Of a stretch of DNA of 64,000 nucleotides, positions 1 through 10,789 are shown in pieces. Made by a program: the position numbers and the translations under genes. The stretch is from assembly GCF_018448495.1 (NCBI RefSeq), contig NZ_CP049902.1, forward strand, positions 1,612,001-1,676,000. Reading direction: 5' to 3'. This stretch comes from Psychrobacter sp. WY6. Lineage in GTDB: Bacteria; Pseudomonadota; Gammaproteobacteria; Pseudomonadales; Moraxellaceae. How positions within the stretch are numbered: the stretch's first letter is position 1; each line of letters starts with the position of its first letter. The notes below the pieces were generated by a model, which worked only from the letters and a program-made list of their open reading frames with translations, did no database searches and had not been told where the DNA came from.

Positions 1-293
1 GTTAATAAAATACGATCATCAAAATAACCATCAGCATCTAGCGTTAGCGCTTGGGCTAATTCGTTATTATGCATATAGGTCAATGATTTGACGCCGCTGC
101 TATCTTGTACTTGTCCTGAGACAAATACCGCTGCAACCGCGCTATAGCCATCAGTAAAGTTGCTATCAGTGGTTAGTAGTGGCGGTGTCCCATCTATGAT
201 AGCAGTGGCTGTGTCGGAATCACTGCCACAAGCAGTAAGAATCAAGGCTGCGGTAACGACCGCGACAGCTTGAGTAAGACGGGATAAACGCAT
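1..293 (-). CDS. Putative lipoprotein, N-terminal part only
   Basis: The frame opens at an ATG on the minus strand and runs off the left edge, so only about 97 residues are visible. They begin with a type II signal peptide: a basic start (MRLSRL), a hydrophobic core and a lipobox LTAC, placing the lipidated Cys near residue 22, followed by a Gly/Ser/Asp linker (GSDSD). The mature part has many Ser, Thr and Asp residues and suggests beta-rich repeats, but I recognise no family. It is likely anchored in the outer membrane or periplasm. The 291 bases between it and the corA remnant contain no gene I can support. Confidence 0.6.
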   Translation of the reverse strand, partial: MRLSRLTQAVAVVTAALILTACGSDSDTATAIIDGTPPLLTTDSNFTDGYSAVAAVFVSGQVQDSSGVKSLTYMHNNELAQALTLDADGYFDDRILL

Positions 294-584
294 AAAAACC
301 TCGATAGATGCAAATTGACAATATGTCAGTATGCCAGCTGTAAAATAACAAAACCGTCCCATACAAATCCGACGGTTGTAGGGTTTGTGCTATTGACTGA
401 GTCAATCGTATATGATGGCGTTGGAATAATAGAAATGGTGGCAAGAGTTTAGCAATAATAAATGTGAATAGTATTACAAATAAGAATTATTATCAATAAT
501 AAAGTGGAAAAACAGCACCATGAAGGATGCTGTTTTTAAAAGCTGAACGCTGACTATCAATGAAACATCAACTATAAATTTTGG

Positions 585-1800
585 TTATAACCATTTAAGT
601 CTTTTAAAATTGTAATATAAATAGCCACATAATGACCCAATGATGAGCATGATGACAAAGTAGGAATATTGCCAATGTAGCTCGGGCATAAAATCAAAGT
701 TCATCCCATAGATACCTGCAATGGCCGTCGGTACAGCTAAAATACCTGCCCAAGCAGCAAGCTTACGCACCACCTCGTTCTGTCCCATATTAACCATGGC
801 CATATAGGTATTCATGACCACACTCAGCATCATCATTTAGACCATTAATAGCGTCTAATGAGTGCAGCAAATGGTCATTGACGTCGCGAAAGTAGGGCTT
901 AGCGGCTTGAGAAAACCCAGAGACCATCTCACTTTTTTTATGATTGATAAAAAAACTACAGATATCCTGTACTGGTAAAATAATCGCCCGCATATGTACG
1001 AGTTGCGATTTGAGCTCATAAAGGTTTTTTAATGTACCTTTATCAAACTCATAGGTAAACACGTAACGTTCTTGCTCACGCAAATAGCGACCTAAACGAT
1101 CGGTAATCGGCATATAATTATCCACGATAAAATCGAGAATAGCATGTAGTACAAATATCGGCCCCATACGCAGCTTTTCAGGGCGACGATGACAATGCTC
1201 ACGGACAGGTGCGTAGGAGTTTGATGGACCATTACGGATGGTAATCAGGTAGTTTTTGCCCATAAATATCGCGGTGGTGCCATAGCGAATGACATTGTCC
1301 TCAAGCTTAGCGGTACGCAATACCACAAACACCATATCATTGTCGTAGTTCTCGACTTTGGCACGCTGGTGATCGGCGAAAGCATCCTCAATCGCCAACT
1401 CATGTAGCCCAAAGGCTTCTTTGACTTTGACCATGGTTTCTAGGCTTGGATCATAGAGACCAAGCCAAATAAACTGACCATTATTATTTAATGCACGACT
1501 AACATCGTTTAGCGCTAATTTATCGAGATTTTCACCGGTCTTACGTGAATAAGCATAGCAATTGACGACTTCATCGGCACTGGAAGAGTCAATATCCTCA
1601 TAGCGTTCAGAGTCAGGATCGTAGACCGTCATGGTCTCGATGGTGTCCTCAGTGGTGGTATCAGCATCGCCATAGATATAGCTGTCGTCATTGTCTAGAT
1701 AGAGATGTTCATCATTCATATCGGCGTAAATACGATTGATATTAGAGTCAGGTGCAATACGCGCGGTTTTTTTGATCAACTGGTCGTTATTGTTTTCCAT
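585..1800 (-). pseudogene. corA: CorA-family magnesium/divalent cation channel, frameshifted
   Basis: CorA proteins are homopentameric inner-membrane Mg2+ channels with a large cytoplasmic N-terminal domain, two C-terminal helices and a GMN selectivity motif. The N-terminal 326 or so residues are in one frame (790-1800). The C-terminus continues in a second frame (585 to about 836) with the stalk helix (MGQNEVVRKLAAWAGI), the signature YGMNFDF, a last membrane helix and a basic tail (NFKRLKWL). The frames meet near 828-838. The 1216-base span is one base over a multiple of three, which fits a lost dinucleotide or one extra base; restoring it gives about 405 residues. The N-terminus has an Asp/Thr-rich extension of about 90 residues before the recognisable domain. 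The lesion could be real or a sequence error; six other nearby lesions favour error. Confidence 0.85.
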
Positions 1801-1874
1801 ACACCCTCCCTTTATAAAGTAAAAAACGTGTCACAATCAGAACTTATAATGATTGTTGTTAATAATGATCGTTA

Positions 1875-2264
1875 TTAAAGGGCGTAACTTTTCAAAGTAT
1901 CAATATCGACCAAGCTCAATAAGCTTTCGTGGCAAGCTTCTAGTTTGATTTGCGGGGCAATATCAAAGTCCAAAGCTTCAACCCAGCGTAACGCGCAAAT
2001 GCACCAATAATCACCAGGCTTAAGACCAGAAAATCCATACTCAGGTAGCGGCGTAATCAAATCATTGCCGCGACTGGCAGAAAAGTTCAAAAACTCGCTG
2101 GTCATCTTGGCGCATACGGTGTGTTGACCAACGTCATGGTTGCCAGTATGACAAAAGCCGTTGCGGTAATAACCGGTAATAGGGTCAAAGCAGCAGCTGG
2201 CAAGTGCTGTACCTAAGACATTGGCTTGATTGTTGGCAGGGTTTGGGTGGTAATCAGATGACAT
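1875..2264 (-). CDS. DUF2237 family protein
   Basis: This small cytosolic protein (129 residues from the chosen start) matches my memory of the DUF2237 family along its whole length: VLGTALASCCFDPITGYYR, then a Cys/His cluster (CHTGNHDVGQHTVCA), SRGNDLITP, and GLKPGDYWCICALRW. The conserved Cys and His residues suggest metal binding or redox chemistry, but the family has no established function that I know of. The frame extends 39 codons further upstream. I prefer the ATG at 2262-2264 because homologues start about there and a GGAAG ribosome site lies four bases before it. It is a lone gene, and nothing nearby hints at its job. Confidence 0.8.
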   Translation of the reverse strand: MSSDYHPNPANNQANVLGTALASCCFDPITGYYRNGFCHTGNHDVGQHTVCAKMTSEFLNFSASRGNDLITPLPEYGFSGLKPGDYWCICALRWVEALDFDIAPQIKLEACHESLLSLVDIDTLKSYAL

Positions 2265-2740
2265 AAGGCTTCCGAGATAAAAATGGCTTAGTGTACCATG
2301 AGTCGGTATCGAAGGCGTTGTTCTCACTTTGCTCATTATTTTCTTTATGATATAAAATGATGGTAACCATTTTTGAGTCAACGATTACTTATATAGTCTA
2401 CAGATAACCTTCATAGATTAGTGCTGATAAGACGTAATTAGATAGTAATTGTGGCTAATTGTCACTAGGCGAACCTTGGCTGCTATGCTAAACTAAAGCA
2501 TAAAGTGCCTTGATTATTTAACGCCGTTTATTAGCGCATAAAGATACTCGTCTTATCATTCTAAATTATACTTATTACTCACCCTTTTGCGGCTACCTAG
2601 TTTGTTTATAAATAATTGGGTCAATGATGTTGCGCGTTAAAAATAAAAATGCATGGCGTCAATGCAATTGTAAATATAACCTTTAAGTACCGCATCAGTA
2701 CCGCGTTTTTGGTAAGCGATACGCCAAACAAGGATTTATT
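2265..2740. other. Intergenic region between divergent genes
   Basis: This 476-base AT-rich spacer separates the DUF2237 gene (leftwards) from hisZ (rightwards). It must hold promoters for both, but I find no pair of boxes strong enough to call. Only the hisZ ribosome site AAGGA just before 2741 is clear. I see no RNA gene or repeat in it. Confidence 0.5.
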
Positions 2741-4048
2741 GTGTCTGTCAGTTCTGATTCTGCAAAACTTGCCCAGTTAAATACGACTAATGAAGCGGCG
2801 GCTCAGCCTGCTGAAAACACTGCTACCTCTACTAGCATGCCATATTTGAACAACTTTGCCAGCGACGTTGCCAATAGCTGGTTGTTGCCTGATGGGGTGG
2901 TGGATGTGCTGTTCGAAGATGCGCGTAAGCAAGAAGTGCTTAGGTATCAGCTGACTCAGCAGCTTATTGGTCATGGTTATCAGTTGGTTAATCCACCAAT
3001 GATTGAATTTACTGAGTCATTGTTGAGTGGCGCCTCAGAAGATTTAAAGCGTCAAACTTTCAAGATTATCGATCAGCTAACGGGTCGCTTGATGGGTCTG
3101 CGTGCGGATATTACCCCGCAGATTTTGCGTATTGATGCGCATTGGGGCGGCACAGGTATTGCGCGTTATTGCTATGCAGGTGATGTAATTCATACCTTGC
3201 CATCAGGGCTGTTTGGCTCACGTACGCCTTTGCAGCTCGGCGCTGAAATATTTGGCTGTGCTTCACTTGCCGCAGATATTGAGCTGATAGATGTGTTGTT
3301 TGGTATGATAAATAAGCTAAATATGAGTGCGACGCTGCATATAGACTTGGGTCATGTGGCGATATTCAAACGCTTGGCTGAGTTGGCAGCGTTGTCTGAT
3401 AATGACACTGAGCAACTCATGCATTTATATGCCAATAAGAATCTACCAGAGCTAAAGCGTATCTGCCAGTTATTGCCAATGGGTGATGATTTTTATGCTT
3501 TGGCACGTTTTGGTCATGATATTACCAATCTATTGGCGAGATTGTCAGAGACTGCACAGCAGGACACGCAAATCGCGACTGCTATCAATGAATTACAACG
3601 CCTAAAAACACATCTACAAGACCAGTGGCAATGCCCTGTGAGTATCGATGTGACGGAATTATCAGGCTATCATTACCACACGGGTATTGTGTTCAACGGC
3701 TATATCAATAGTGAGACGCAACCTCTGGTACGTGGCGGTCGTTTCGATGGTATGCAAAGCGGCAATCAGTTAGCAATCAATCAGCCACGTGAAGCCACTG
3801 GTTTTAGTATGGATGTCAGTCGTTTGCTTGCACACACGCAGCTTGAGGCACCAATCATCGTATTGGTCGACTATGAAGCATTGAGCAGTGCGAACCAAGA
3901 ACAGAGACAGATACTGCTACAGCAGGTTGAGAGTTTACGTGAGCAAGGCTATCGCGTCACCATGCCATTGAACGCAGAAGATTGTCCCTCTGATATGACG
4001 CATCTTTTGAGCTTTATAGATAATCATTGGCAGTTACAGAGTATTTAA
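2741..4048 (+). CDS. hisZ: ATP phosphoribosyltransferase regulatory subunit HisZ
   Basis: HisZ is a catalytically dead relative of histidyl-tRNA synthetase that forms a hetero-octamer with short-form HisG and switches on and regulates the first step of histidine synthesis. The class II synthetase fold is visible: a motif 2-like stretch RADITPQILRIDAHW near residues 121-135, a GYHYHTGIVFNGY segment near 305 and VRGGRFDGM near 325. The anticodon-binding domain of HisRS is absent, which together with the length (435 residues) separates it from hisS in this same window. The first 35 residues are a low-complexity Ala/Thr/Ser tail. The start is GTG with AAGGA six bases upstream. purA follows 118 bases downstream, an arrangement I also recall from other Moraxellaceae. 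Confidence 0.92.
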   Translation: MSVSSDSAKLAQLNTTNEAAAQPAENTATSTSMPYLNNFASDVANSWLLPDGVVDVLFEDARKQEVLRYQLTQQLIGHGYQLVNPPMIEFTESLLSGASEDLKRQTFKIIDQLTGRLMGLRADITPQILRIDAHWGGTGIARYCYAGDVIHTLPSGLFGSRTPLQLGAEIFGCASLAADIELIDVLFGMINKLNMSATLHIDLGHVAIFKRLAELAALSDNDTEQLMHLYANKNLPELKRICQLLPMGDDFYALARFGHDITNLLARLSETAQQDTQIATAINELQRLKTHLQDQWQCPVSIDVTELSGYHYHTGIVFNGYINSETQPLVRGGRFDGMQSGNQLAINQPREATGFSMDVSRLLAHTQLEAPIIVLVDYEALSSANQEQRQILLQQVESLREQGYRVTMPLNAEDCPSDMTHLLSFIDNHWQLQSI

Positions 4049-4157
4049 GCATTAATTTAAATAGTATTACCATTTTTTAACGTCTTTAAAATCAAGATAA
4101 CGAAAGTTATCACAGGTTTTAAACCGTTATTGCACACACCTCAATACATAAAGGTAA

Positions 4158-5456
<1,299 letters not shown>

Positions 5457-5493
5457 TTTCTTATCATAAAACTTAATTAGTTTAAGCGTTCAT

Positions 5494-5521
5494 AAAAAAT
5501 CCCAGTGCTGAGCATTGGGAT
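5494..5521. terminator. Hairpin after purA
   Basis: A 9-bp stem (ATCCCAGTG / CATTGGGAT, one G-T pair) lies 37 bases after the purA stop. A run of A precedes it, but there is no T run on the plus strand, so as an intrinsic terminator it reads better leftwards. It may still mark the end of the purA transcript. Confidence 0.4.
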
Positions 5522-5763
5522 GAGTATTATCTTGTGAGTAATGTCTTATCATTTTCTATTATGTGAACTATTATTAATGCCAAGTGATAAAAGTGTTAAT
5601 CACTATTAATCTCTAACGATAAAAAATCAAGATATCTGGCAATTGAATAAATTGAGATAAGAAAAAATAGTATAAAAGAGAGAATTGCTAACATTATTCT
5701 GGTTTAATTGGTATATTGTCATAAATGAATGTAATTTTATCAATATATAAAAAGGAAAACGTG

Positions 5764-6172
5764 ATGAAAGCGACTATTATCAAGCACTCTATAGGCAAAA
5801 CAGCTCTAGCGCTGCTAACGTCTGCGGCTTTTATGTTTCCTATGCTGTCATGGGGCGCGCAAAACTGTGATAAACCCAACAATGATTTTGATGATTTATA
5901 TTGCTTAAAAGTATATTTAGCGGATAAAAGCTGAATAATTCTTATGCAAAATTGGCTAAGCAGTTAAATAGCCAGCAAAAATCCAAATTAAAGCGCGGAC
6001 ATTGGCGTGGATACGCGAGCGTAATGACCAATGTAGTTATAATAATGATGAAGGATTTTTTGTCAATATGGGCTGTGCGACTCGGGTGACAACTGAGCGA
6101 GTGAACTTCTTAAATGATCGTGTGCGTGAATGTAGCGCTGGCAGTTGCCGCGACAGCCGCTTAGGCGAGTAG
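5764..6172 (+). pseudogene. LprI/DUF1311-type exported protein, two frameshifts
   Basis: The gene starts with a signal peptide (MKATIIKHSIGKTALALL..., likely cleaved after SWGA) and a mature N-terminus QNCDKPNNDFDDLYCLK. A stop follows at 5933. Shifting frame at 5926-5929 recovers KLNNSYAKLAKQLNSQQKSK, and shifting again at 6001 recovers AWIRERNDQCSYNNDEGFF through a conserved Cys-containing tail to a stop at 6170. That order matches the LprI N-terminal/DUF1311 family (small periplasmic Cys proteins, some of which inhibit lysozyme). Each lesion is explained by one missing A (AAAAA to AAAA, CAATTG to CATTG), and the 409-base span is two short of a multiple of three. ATG 5764 has AAGGA seven bases upstream. 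Restored length is about 136 residues. Confidence 0.75.
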
Positions 6173-6223
6173 TTGTTTTTTAGTATTGCTTGAAAGCAGT
6201 GACCTTCATAGCTGCGTATTAAC

Positions 6224-6259
6224 AAAATCCCTTAGCATTATATGCTGAGGGATTTTTTT
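6224..6259. terminator. Rho-independent terminator
   Basis: Stem AAATCCCTTAGCA / TGCTGAGGGATTT (one G-T pair) with a 5-base loop, followed by a T run. It ends the LprI-like gene 52 bases after its stop, and the A run on the other side could make it work in both directions. Confidence 0.85.
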
Positions 6260-6385
6260 GGTAACACTTACATAGAGTTTTCGCCAAGTTGGTTTTATGC
6301 TCATTAATGACAAAGATAGTTAGTGATGAGATACGTAGGGTAAGAATCTGCTATTGATGAATGCTCACTTTGTCTTAAGATAAGC

Positions 6386-6428
6386 TGCGGTCATAAATTT
6401 ACTTTTATGCAAGGTGCGGTCATAAATT
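6386..6428. repeat. Two 14-bp direct repeats upstream of ndk
   Basis: TGCGGTCATAAATT occurs at 6386-6399 and again at 6415-6428, 29 bases apart, in the 350-base gap between the terminator and ndk. A spacing of about three helical turns would put both copies on the same face of the DNA, as for paired regulator sites, but no regulator is identified. I see nothing else in the 6260-6609 gap beyond the ndk ribosome site. Confidence 0.45.
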
Positions 6429-6609
6429 AACCCTATTATTTATAGCGCTAATCATTATAATAGGCAGCAATCCTGTGTTGGCGCTCATATTATCGCATTG
6501 ATAGACCATGAGTTATTTAAATCTGCCTAAGTCAACATTGCGGCCAAAGATAAAACAAAGTATTTACCATCTCATTTTTATCGAATTCATTATTTATTAG
6601 GAGCTTTTC

Positions 6610-7041
6610 ATGGCTAACGAACGTACTTTATCTATCATCAAACCTGACGCAGTAGCTGGCAACAACATCGGCGCTATCTACGATCGTTTTGAAAAATCAG
6701 GTCTAAAAATTGTTGCCGCTAAAATGATGCAACTTGATGATAAAAAAGCGGGCGGTTTTTACGCTGAGCACGCTGAGCGTCCATTCTACAACGATCTAGT
6801 GTCATTTATGACTTCAGGTCCAGTATTGGTATCTGTATTAGAAGGCGAAAATGCGATCGCTAAGCATCGTGATATCATGGGCGCTACTAACCCGAAAGAC
6901 GCCGCTGAAGGCACTATTCGTGCTGACTTCGCTAGCAGCATCGATGAAAACGCGGTTCATGGTTCAGATTCAGCTGAATCAGCAGCACGTGAAATCAGCT
7001 ACTTCTTCAATGAAGAAGAAGTGTGTGCACGTACGCGTTAG
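6610..7041 (+). CDS. ndk: Nucleoside diphosphate kinase
   Basis: Ndk moves the terminal phosphate from ATP to other NDPs through a phosphohistidine, balancing the NTP and dNTP pools in the cytosol. The protein is the standard 143 residues, with the N-terminal [11 protein letters not shown], the phosphate-binding GATNPKDA near residue 91 and the active-site NAVHGSDS with His117. ATG 6610 has AGGAG six bases upstream. It heads the rlmN-pilF-rodZ-ispG cluster, the same neighbourhood as in many gammaproteobacteria, but a 406-base gap with a palindromic repeat suggests it is transcribed separately. Confidence 0.97.
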   Translation: MANERTLSIIKPDAVAGNNIGAIYDRFEKSGLKIVAAKMMQLDDKKAGGFYAEHAERPFYNDLVSFMTSGPVLVSVLEGENAIAKHRDIMGATNPKDAAEGTIRADFASSIDENAVHGSDSAESAAREISYFFNEEEVCARTR

Positions 7042-7042
7042 T

Positions 7043-7147
7043 ATAGTAAACCAAATATAGTCTGTTACGGTGTCAGACTCGCTTAATGTACTCAATGTAC
7101 AATTGGCGCTTGTCTTCCTTGTAACAGCTCTATATTTGATTCACTAT
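7043..7147. repeat. 105-bp imperfect palindromic element
   Basis: The ends are long imperfect inverted repeats: left arm 7043-7068, right arm 7121-7147, sharing ATAGT...CAAATATAG.CTGTTAC. The middle (7069-7120) contains CTTAATGTACTCAATGTAC. It starts one base after the ndk stop, the typical place of an intergenic repeat unit, and could fold in RNA as a 3' structure for ndk. A short relative of its core (CTCGTTTAATGTACTCGATTG) occurs near 19580. The remaining 300 bases up to rlmN show no gene. Confidence 0.6.
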
Positions 7148-7447
7148 GCACTAATAGCTTATAAAATTGACTATAAATTATTAGTGTGGCAAGACGGCTT
7201 ATATCTTTTGGTATAAGCCGTTTTAGCTATTATAATAGTCTGACTATGCATTGAAATTTTAACTTTTCTCCCTCATTATTGGTTTTATATAGCGTTATCA
7301 ATCCTTTATCAGCATATTACTTTTAGCTTTTGGTAAAAAATGCGCTCATAACGGATTGCTCATGCACTCATATATTGAGTACGTCTAGCAACACCCATCT
7401 CAACAATTGCATCGCTTATACCAGTAGATGCAAAAAGGTTATTTATT

Positions 7448-8687
7448 ATGTCAACTGCTCAAACTCCTATTCAAACTGACGTCCAACACGTCCCTGCTAA
7501 GACTACTAAGAGTATAAAATTAGTAGACGAGGCTCAGGCGAAAACCAATCTACTAGGTATGACACAAGCGCAGCTGGCGGAATACTTTAAGAGTATTGGC
7601 GAAAAGCCGTTTCGCTCGACGCAAGTCATTAAGTGGATATATCAGCAGGGTGTCACTGATTTTGAGCAAATGACCAATCTGAGTAAATCTTTGCGTGATA
7701 AATTATCAGCCAATGCCTGCGTCATTCCGCCAAAAGTGATTCATCGTCAATACAGCGATGACGGCACGCGTAAATGGGTCTTTGAAGTCACGGGTGGCTC
7801 GTTGGTCGAGACCGTACTAATTCCCGCAGATGACAGCAAATTAAACGGTCGTAAAACCTTGTGTATTTCTTCGCAAGTGGGCTGTGCGCTCGACTGTAGC
7901 TTTTGTAGTACGGGTAAGCAGGGCTTTGAGCGCGATTTGACAGCGGCTGAGATTCTTGGACAATTATGGGTGGCAAATGCCTCTTATATGACCGATGAAA
8001 ATGATAGTTTAGAAAATGTTGACCATAGTTTATGGGAAAACAACGTCACCAATGTGGTCATGATGGGTATGGGCGAGCCGTTATTAAACTATCGCCCCGT
8101 TGTCAGCTCGATGGAATTGATGCTCAGTGACCATGCTTATGGTTTATCAAAACGCCGCGTTACTTTGTCGACTTCAGGTGTGGTGCCAAAAATGTACGAG
8201 TTGGCACAGGAGCTTGACGTGGCTTTAGCGATTTCATTGCACGCACCAAATGACGAGCTGCGTAATGAGCTAGTCCCAATTAATAAAAAATCCATTAGAG
8301 CAGCTCATGGCGGCAGCGAGAAATTACGTTTTTGAAGTAAATCCGCGCCACAAAAAACACGTGACTATTGAATATGTGATGCTAGATGGTGTCAATGATA
8401 GTAATGAGCATGCTGAGCAATTGGTCGCATTATTGGGCGATTTACCAAGTAAGATTAACCTGATACCGTTTAACCCGTTCCCTCATGCGAATTATGATAA
8501 GTCGAGTAATAATCGAATTCATGCCTTTAGTAATATATTAAGTGAAGCAGGTTTTGTTTGTACCATACGTCAAACTCGTGGTGATGATATTGATGCGGCA
8601 TGTGGTCAATTGGTTGGGCAAGTTGCTGATAGAACGCGTCGTTCAGCCGCATGGCAGCAAAGCATCAAGGATCGTGAAAGTATTTAG
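7448..8687 (+). pseudogene. rlmN: 23S rRNA/tRNA (adenine-C2)-methyltransferase RlmN, frameshifted
   Basis: RlmN is a radical-SAM enzyme that methylates C2 of A2503 in 23S rRNA and A37 of some tRNAs. The first frame (7448 to about 8290) carries the cluster motif CALDCSFC (Cys146, 150, 153), GMGEPLLNY and [19 protein letters not shown]. The second frame resumes at [17 protein letters not shown] and ends with [10 protein letters not shown] and the catalytic-cysteine region DIDAACGQL. The break lies in the A run at 8285-8291. The 1240-base span fits two lost bases (or one gained), and repair gives about 413 residues. A 35-residue low-complexity leader precedes the family domain. Every catalytic element survives across the two frames, so I suspect sequence error rather than loss of function. 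Confidence 0.9.
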
Positions 8688-9008
8688 GATGATGGTTATA
8701 TAAATGGTGAATAGACATTTTCGATGTAGCATCGTATTTGTCTTTTATCTGTCGCAATGGTAATAAAAATGTAGCAATAACGATTAGTTTGGATGTGCAC
8801 AGTAATTAATGACAACTAAATTGTACTTATGCGGGCTAAATCTATTAAACTGATGCCTCGAGGATCGAACGCATTGAATCACAGTTTTATGATGGCGGCT
8901 ATGATGACTTCTAGAAATTCTTGTCAGTTCAATTATCAAAAAATATTTTCTCAGACTTATAAGCGATTGAGTACAGCAAATGGACAAATGGCTATTGACC
9001 CAATAGCG
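8688..9008. other. Gap between rlmN and pilF
   Basis: The pilF frame stays open upstream through most of this 321-base stretch (from 8829), but the upstream part has no lipoprotein-like or conserved character, so I treat it as untranslated. I see no hairpin or RNA gene. Confidence 0.4.
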
Positions 9009-9848
9009 ATGTCGAAGCGTACAGTGTTAGTGACGGCATTGGTAGGGCTGCTGCTCACTGGTTGTCAAAGCACGCCGACCAATGATTTGACAAACATTGC
9101 GGCTTATCAAACGTCTACGCGACCCAATGACAATCGTAACTTAGATCAACAAGAAATTGCTCGCGTGCGCACTTCACTGGCCGCGCAATATATCCGCAAA
9201 AATGAGCTTGATACCGCTCAGCGCCAACTCGAAAAAGCCTTTGCTGCCGATAGCCGTTACGCGCCAGCCTATGATATGATGGGCGTTTTGCTGCAGCAAG
9301 AGGGCAGTCGACTCAATCTCGAAAAAGCCGATCAATATTTTAAAAAAGCGATCGCGCTTGATAAAGATTTTGAGCAAGCCCACAATAACTATGGCGTTTA
9401 TTTGTCACAAATGAAGCGCTATCGTGAGGCGGCAGAGCAGTTTGAGATTGCGGGTTCAGCATTAGGTTACGAAGGTCGTATTGGTGCGCTAGAGAATCTA
9501 GGACGCACTTACTTACAGCTAGGTGATCGCAGTGCGGCTGCTAAAGCATTTTTACGGGCACTTGATGGCAATCGCAATAGTATTATTGCCCATATCGAGT
9601 TGGTCGATTTATTGCTTGAGCAGCAACGTGTTCCACAGGCTCAAAGGCTTTATGAAACGTTGATACTGGTGCAAGGGCAGGGCATTAGCCCGCGCTTGCT
9701 ATTACAAGGTATCAAATTGGCCGCTGCACAAAATAACATAACGACGCGCCAGCAATTGGCACAGCAGCTTTTATCCGCTTATCCTTTAAGTGATGAAGCA
9801 AAACAACTTAAGACTTGGCTTAACAATCCAGAGGCACCATGGAAATGA
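9009..9848 (+). CDS. pilF: Type IV pilus biogenesis/TPR lipoprotein PilF (PilW)
   Basis: PilF is the outer-membrane lipoprotein pilotin that helps assemble the PilQ secretin of type IV pili. From the chosen ATG (279 residues) there is a signal peptide MSKRTVLVTALVGLLLTGC with lipidated Cys19, then about six TPR units: YIRKNELDTAQRQLEKAFAA, PAYDMMGVLLQQEG, QAHNNYGVYLSQMKRYREAA and ALENLGRTYLQLGDRSAAAK are clear. The position between rlmN and rodZ is the conserved one for this gene. The frame opens at 8829 and an ATG at 8988 is also possible. None has a strong ribosome site; I chose 9009 because the signal peptide then has normal size. The end overlaps the rodZ region. Confidence 0.85.
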   Translation: MSKRTVLVTALVGLLLTGCQSTPTNDLTNIAAYQTSTRPNDNRNLDQQEIARVRTSLAAQYIRKNELDTAQRQLEKAFAADSRYAPAYDMMGVLLQQEGSRLNLEKADQYFKKAIALDKDFEQAHNNYGVYLSQMKRYREAAEQFEIAGSALGYEGRIGALENLGRTYLQLGDRSAAAKAFLRALDGNRNSIIAHIELVDLLLEQQRVPQAQRLYETLILVQGQGISPRLLLQGIKLAAAQNNITTRQQLAQQLLSAYPLSDEAKQLKTWLNNPEAPWK

Positions 9849-10656
9849 CCACCCCATCATTAAACACTCATCTAACGCTCAGGGATCATTTGGTGCCGTG
9901 TTGCAGCAAGCCCGTAAAAATAAGCAAATCAGCTTAGACGAGGTAGCTGCCGAGTTATTTATTTTAAAGCGTCATTTGCAAGCGCTTGAAAATGAAAATT
10001 TTTCGGAGATGCCGCAAGCTGCTTTTGCCCGTGGGTTTGCCATCAATTATGCTAAGTTTTTGGGTTTAGATCCTGTAAAAATAGCGACCAGCTTTGATGC
10101 CGCTTATCCTACGGAGCTGAAAGCCAAGTCAGTGAATAACACGGATACGCCACTGCGTCCAATGGGCACGTTGCAACGTGATACGCACAATCGAATTCGT
10201 TTTAACCCACTACTGATCATCGCCGTTATTGGTGTCATTATTTTAGCGATTTTCTTATTTCGCATGGTGAGTAATGCCAGTAAAGAGAATGCCGAGCAGC
10301 CAGTATCGACGGTCGAAGACGTCTCAGCGATAGAGCAAGCGCAAGGGGCGGCAATCAATACTGATGAGATGGGCGTTGGTGCCTCTGGCTCTGCTCTAAA
10401 CTTGGGCGGCGATGCAAGTCCAGCGTCTTTAGATGTCAAACTGACGGATACCGCCGTCGTGAGTATTACTGATGCCTCTGGTAGTAGTTTAATGAGTGGC
10501 TCGCAGACATCTGGGGATTATAAACTGTCAGGTACGCCGCCGTTTAATGTACAAATTGATAATGTTGATAATGTCAGCATAATGCTTAACCAAGAAGCGG
10601 TTGCGCTAAATACTTATGCAACGGATAAGCAAGCCAATTTTGAGTTAGCGCCTTAA
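9790..10656 (+). CDS. rodZ: Cell-shape protein RodZ (HTH, one membrane helix), N-terminus uncertain
   Basis: RodZ links MreB filaments to the elongation machinery across the inner membrane. The frame shows a Cro/C1-type helix-turn-helix (FGAVLQQARKNKQISLDEVA to FARGFAINYAKFLGLD), a membrane helix LLIIAVIGVIILAIFLF and a periplasmic DUF4115-like beta domain (LDVKLTDTAVVSITDASG to the end). The open frame begins at 9790, inside pilF, and its first 30 residues are merely pilF codons read in another frame. The natural start is more likely the ATG at 9839, which overlaps the pilF stop (ATGGAAATGA) and has GAGG five bases upstream. That start is out of frame unless one base is restored near 9870; CTTCA read as CTCA would give NTSSNAQGSFG. 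Confidence 0.8.
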   Translation: MMKQNNLRLGLTIQRHHGNDHPIIKHSSNAQGSFGAVLQQARKNKQISLDEVAAELFILKRHLQALENENFSEMPQAAFARGFAINYAKFLGLDPVKIATSFDAAYPTELKAKSVNNTDTPLRPMGTLQRDTHNRIRFNPLLIIAVIGVIILAIFLFRMVSNASKENAEQPVSTVEDVSAIEQAQGAAINTDEMGVGASGSALNLGGDASPASLDVKLTDTAVVSITDASGSSLMSGSQTSGDYKLSGTPPFNVQIDNVDNVSIMLNQEAVALNTYATDKQANFELAP

Positions 10657-10789
10657 CTTTTTAAGCGGCTAATTTTGAATGCTAGTCTTATCGACTGCTG
10701 TACAAGATTTATTTTTAAAAGTTGCTATCTGCAAGCTATTATAAGTGTATTTTTTCTGCGTTTTTTCGCTTTAACTGAAGGGTTTGTCT

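Noticed and set aside
2741..4048. Second histidyl-tRNA synthetase
   Set aside because: It lacks the anticodon-binding domain and the intact histidine motifs; HisZ fits better, and hisS is present at 11969.
8285..8291. Programmed frameshifting as an explanation for the rlmN break (and for hisS at 12527-12533)
   Set aside because: The A runs look slippery, but no stimulatory hairpin or ribosome-like site is placed correctly, the required shift of two lost or one gained base recurs in unrelated genes, and homologues are single-frame.
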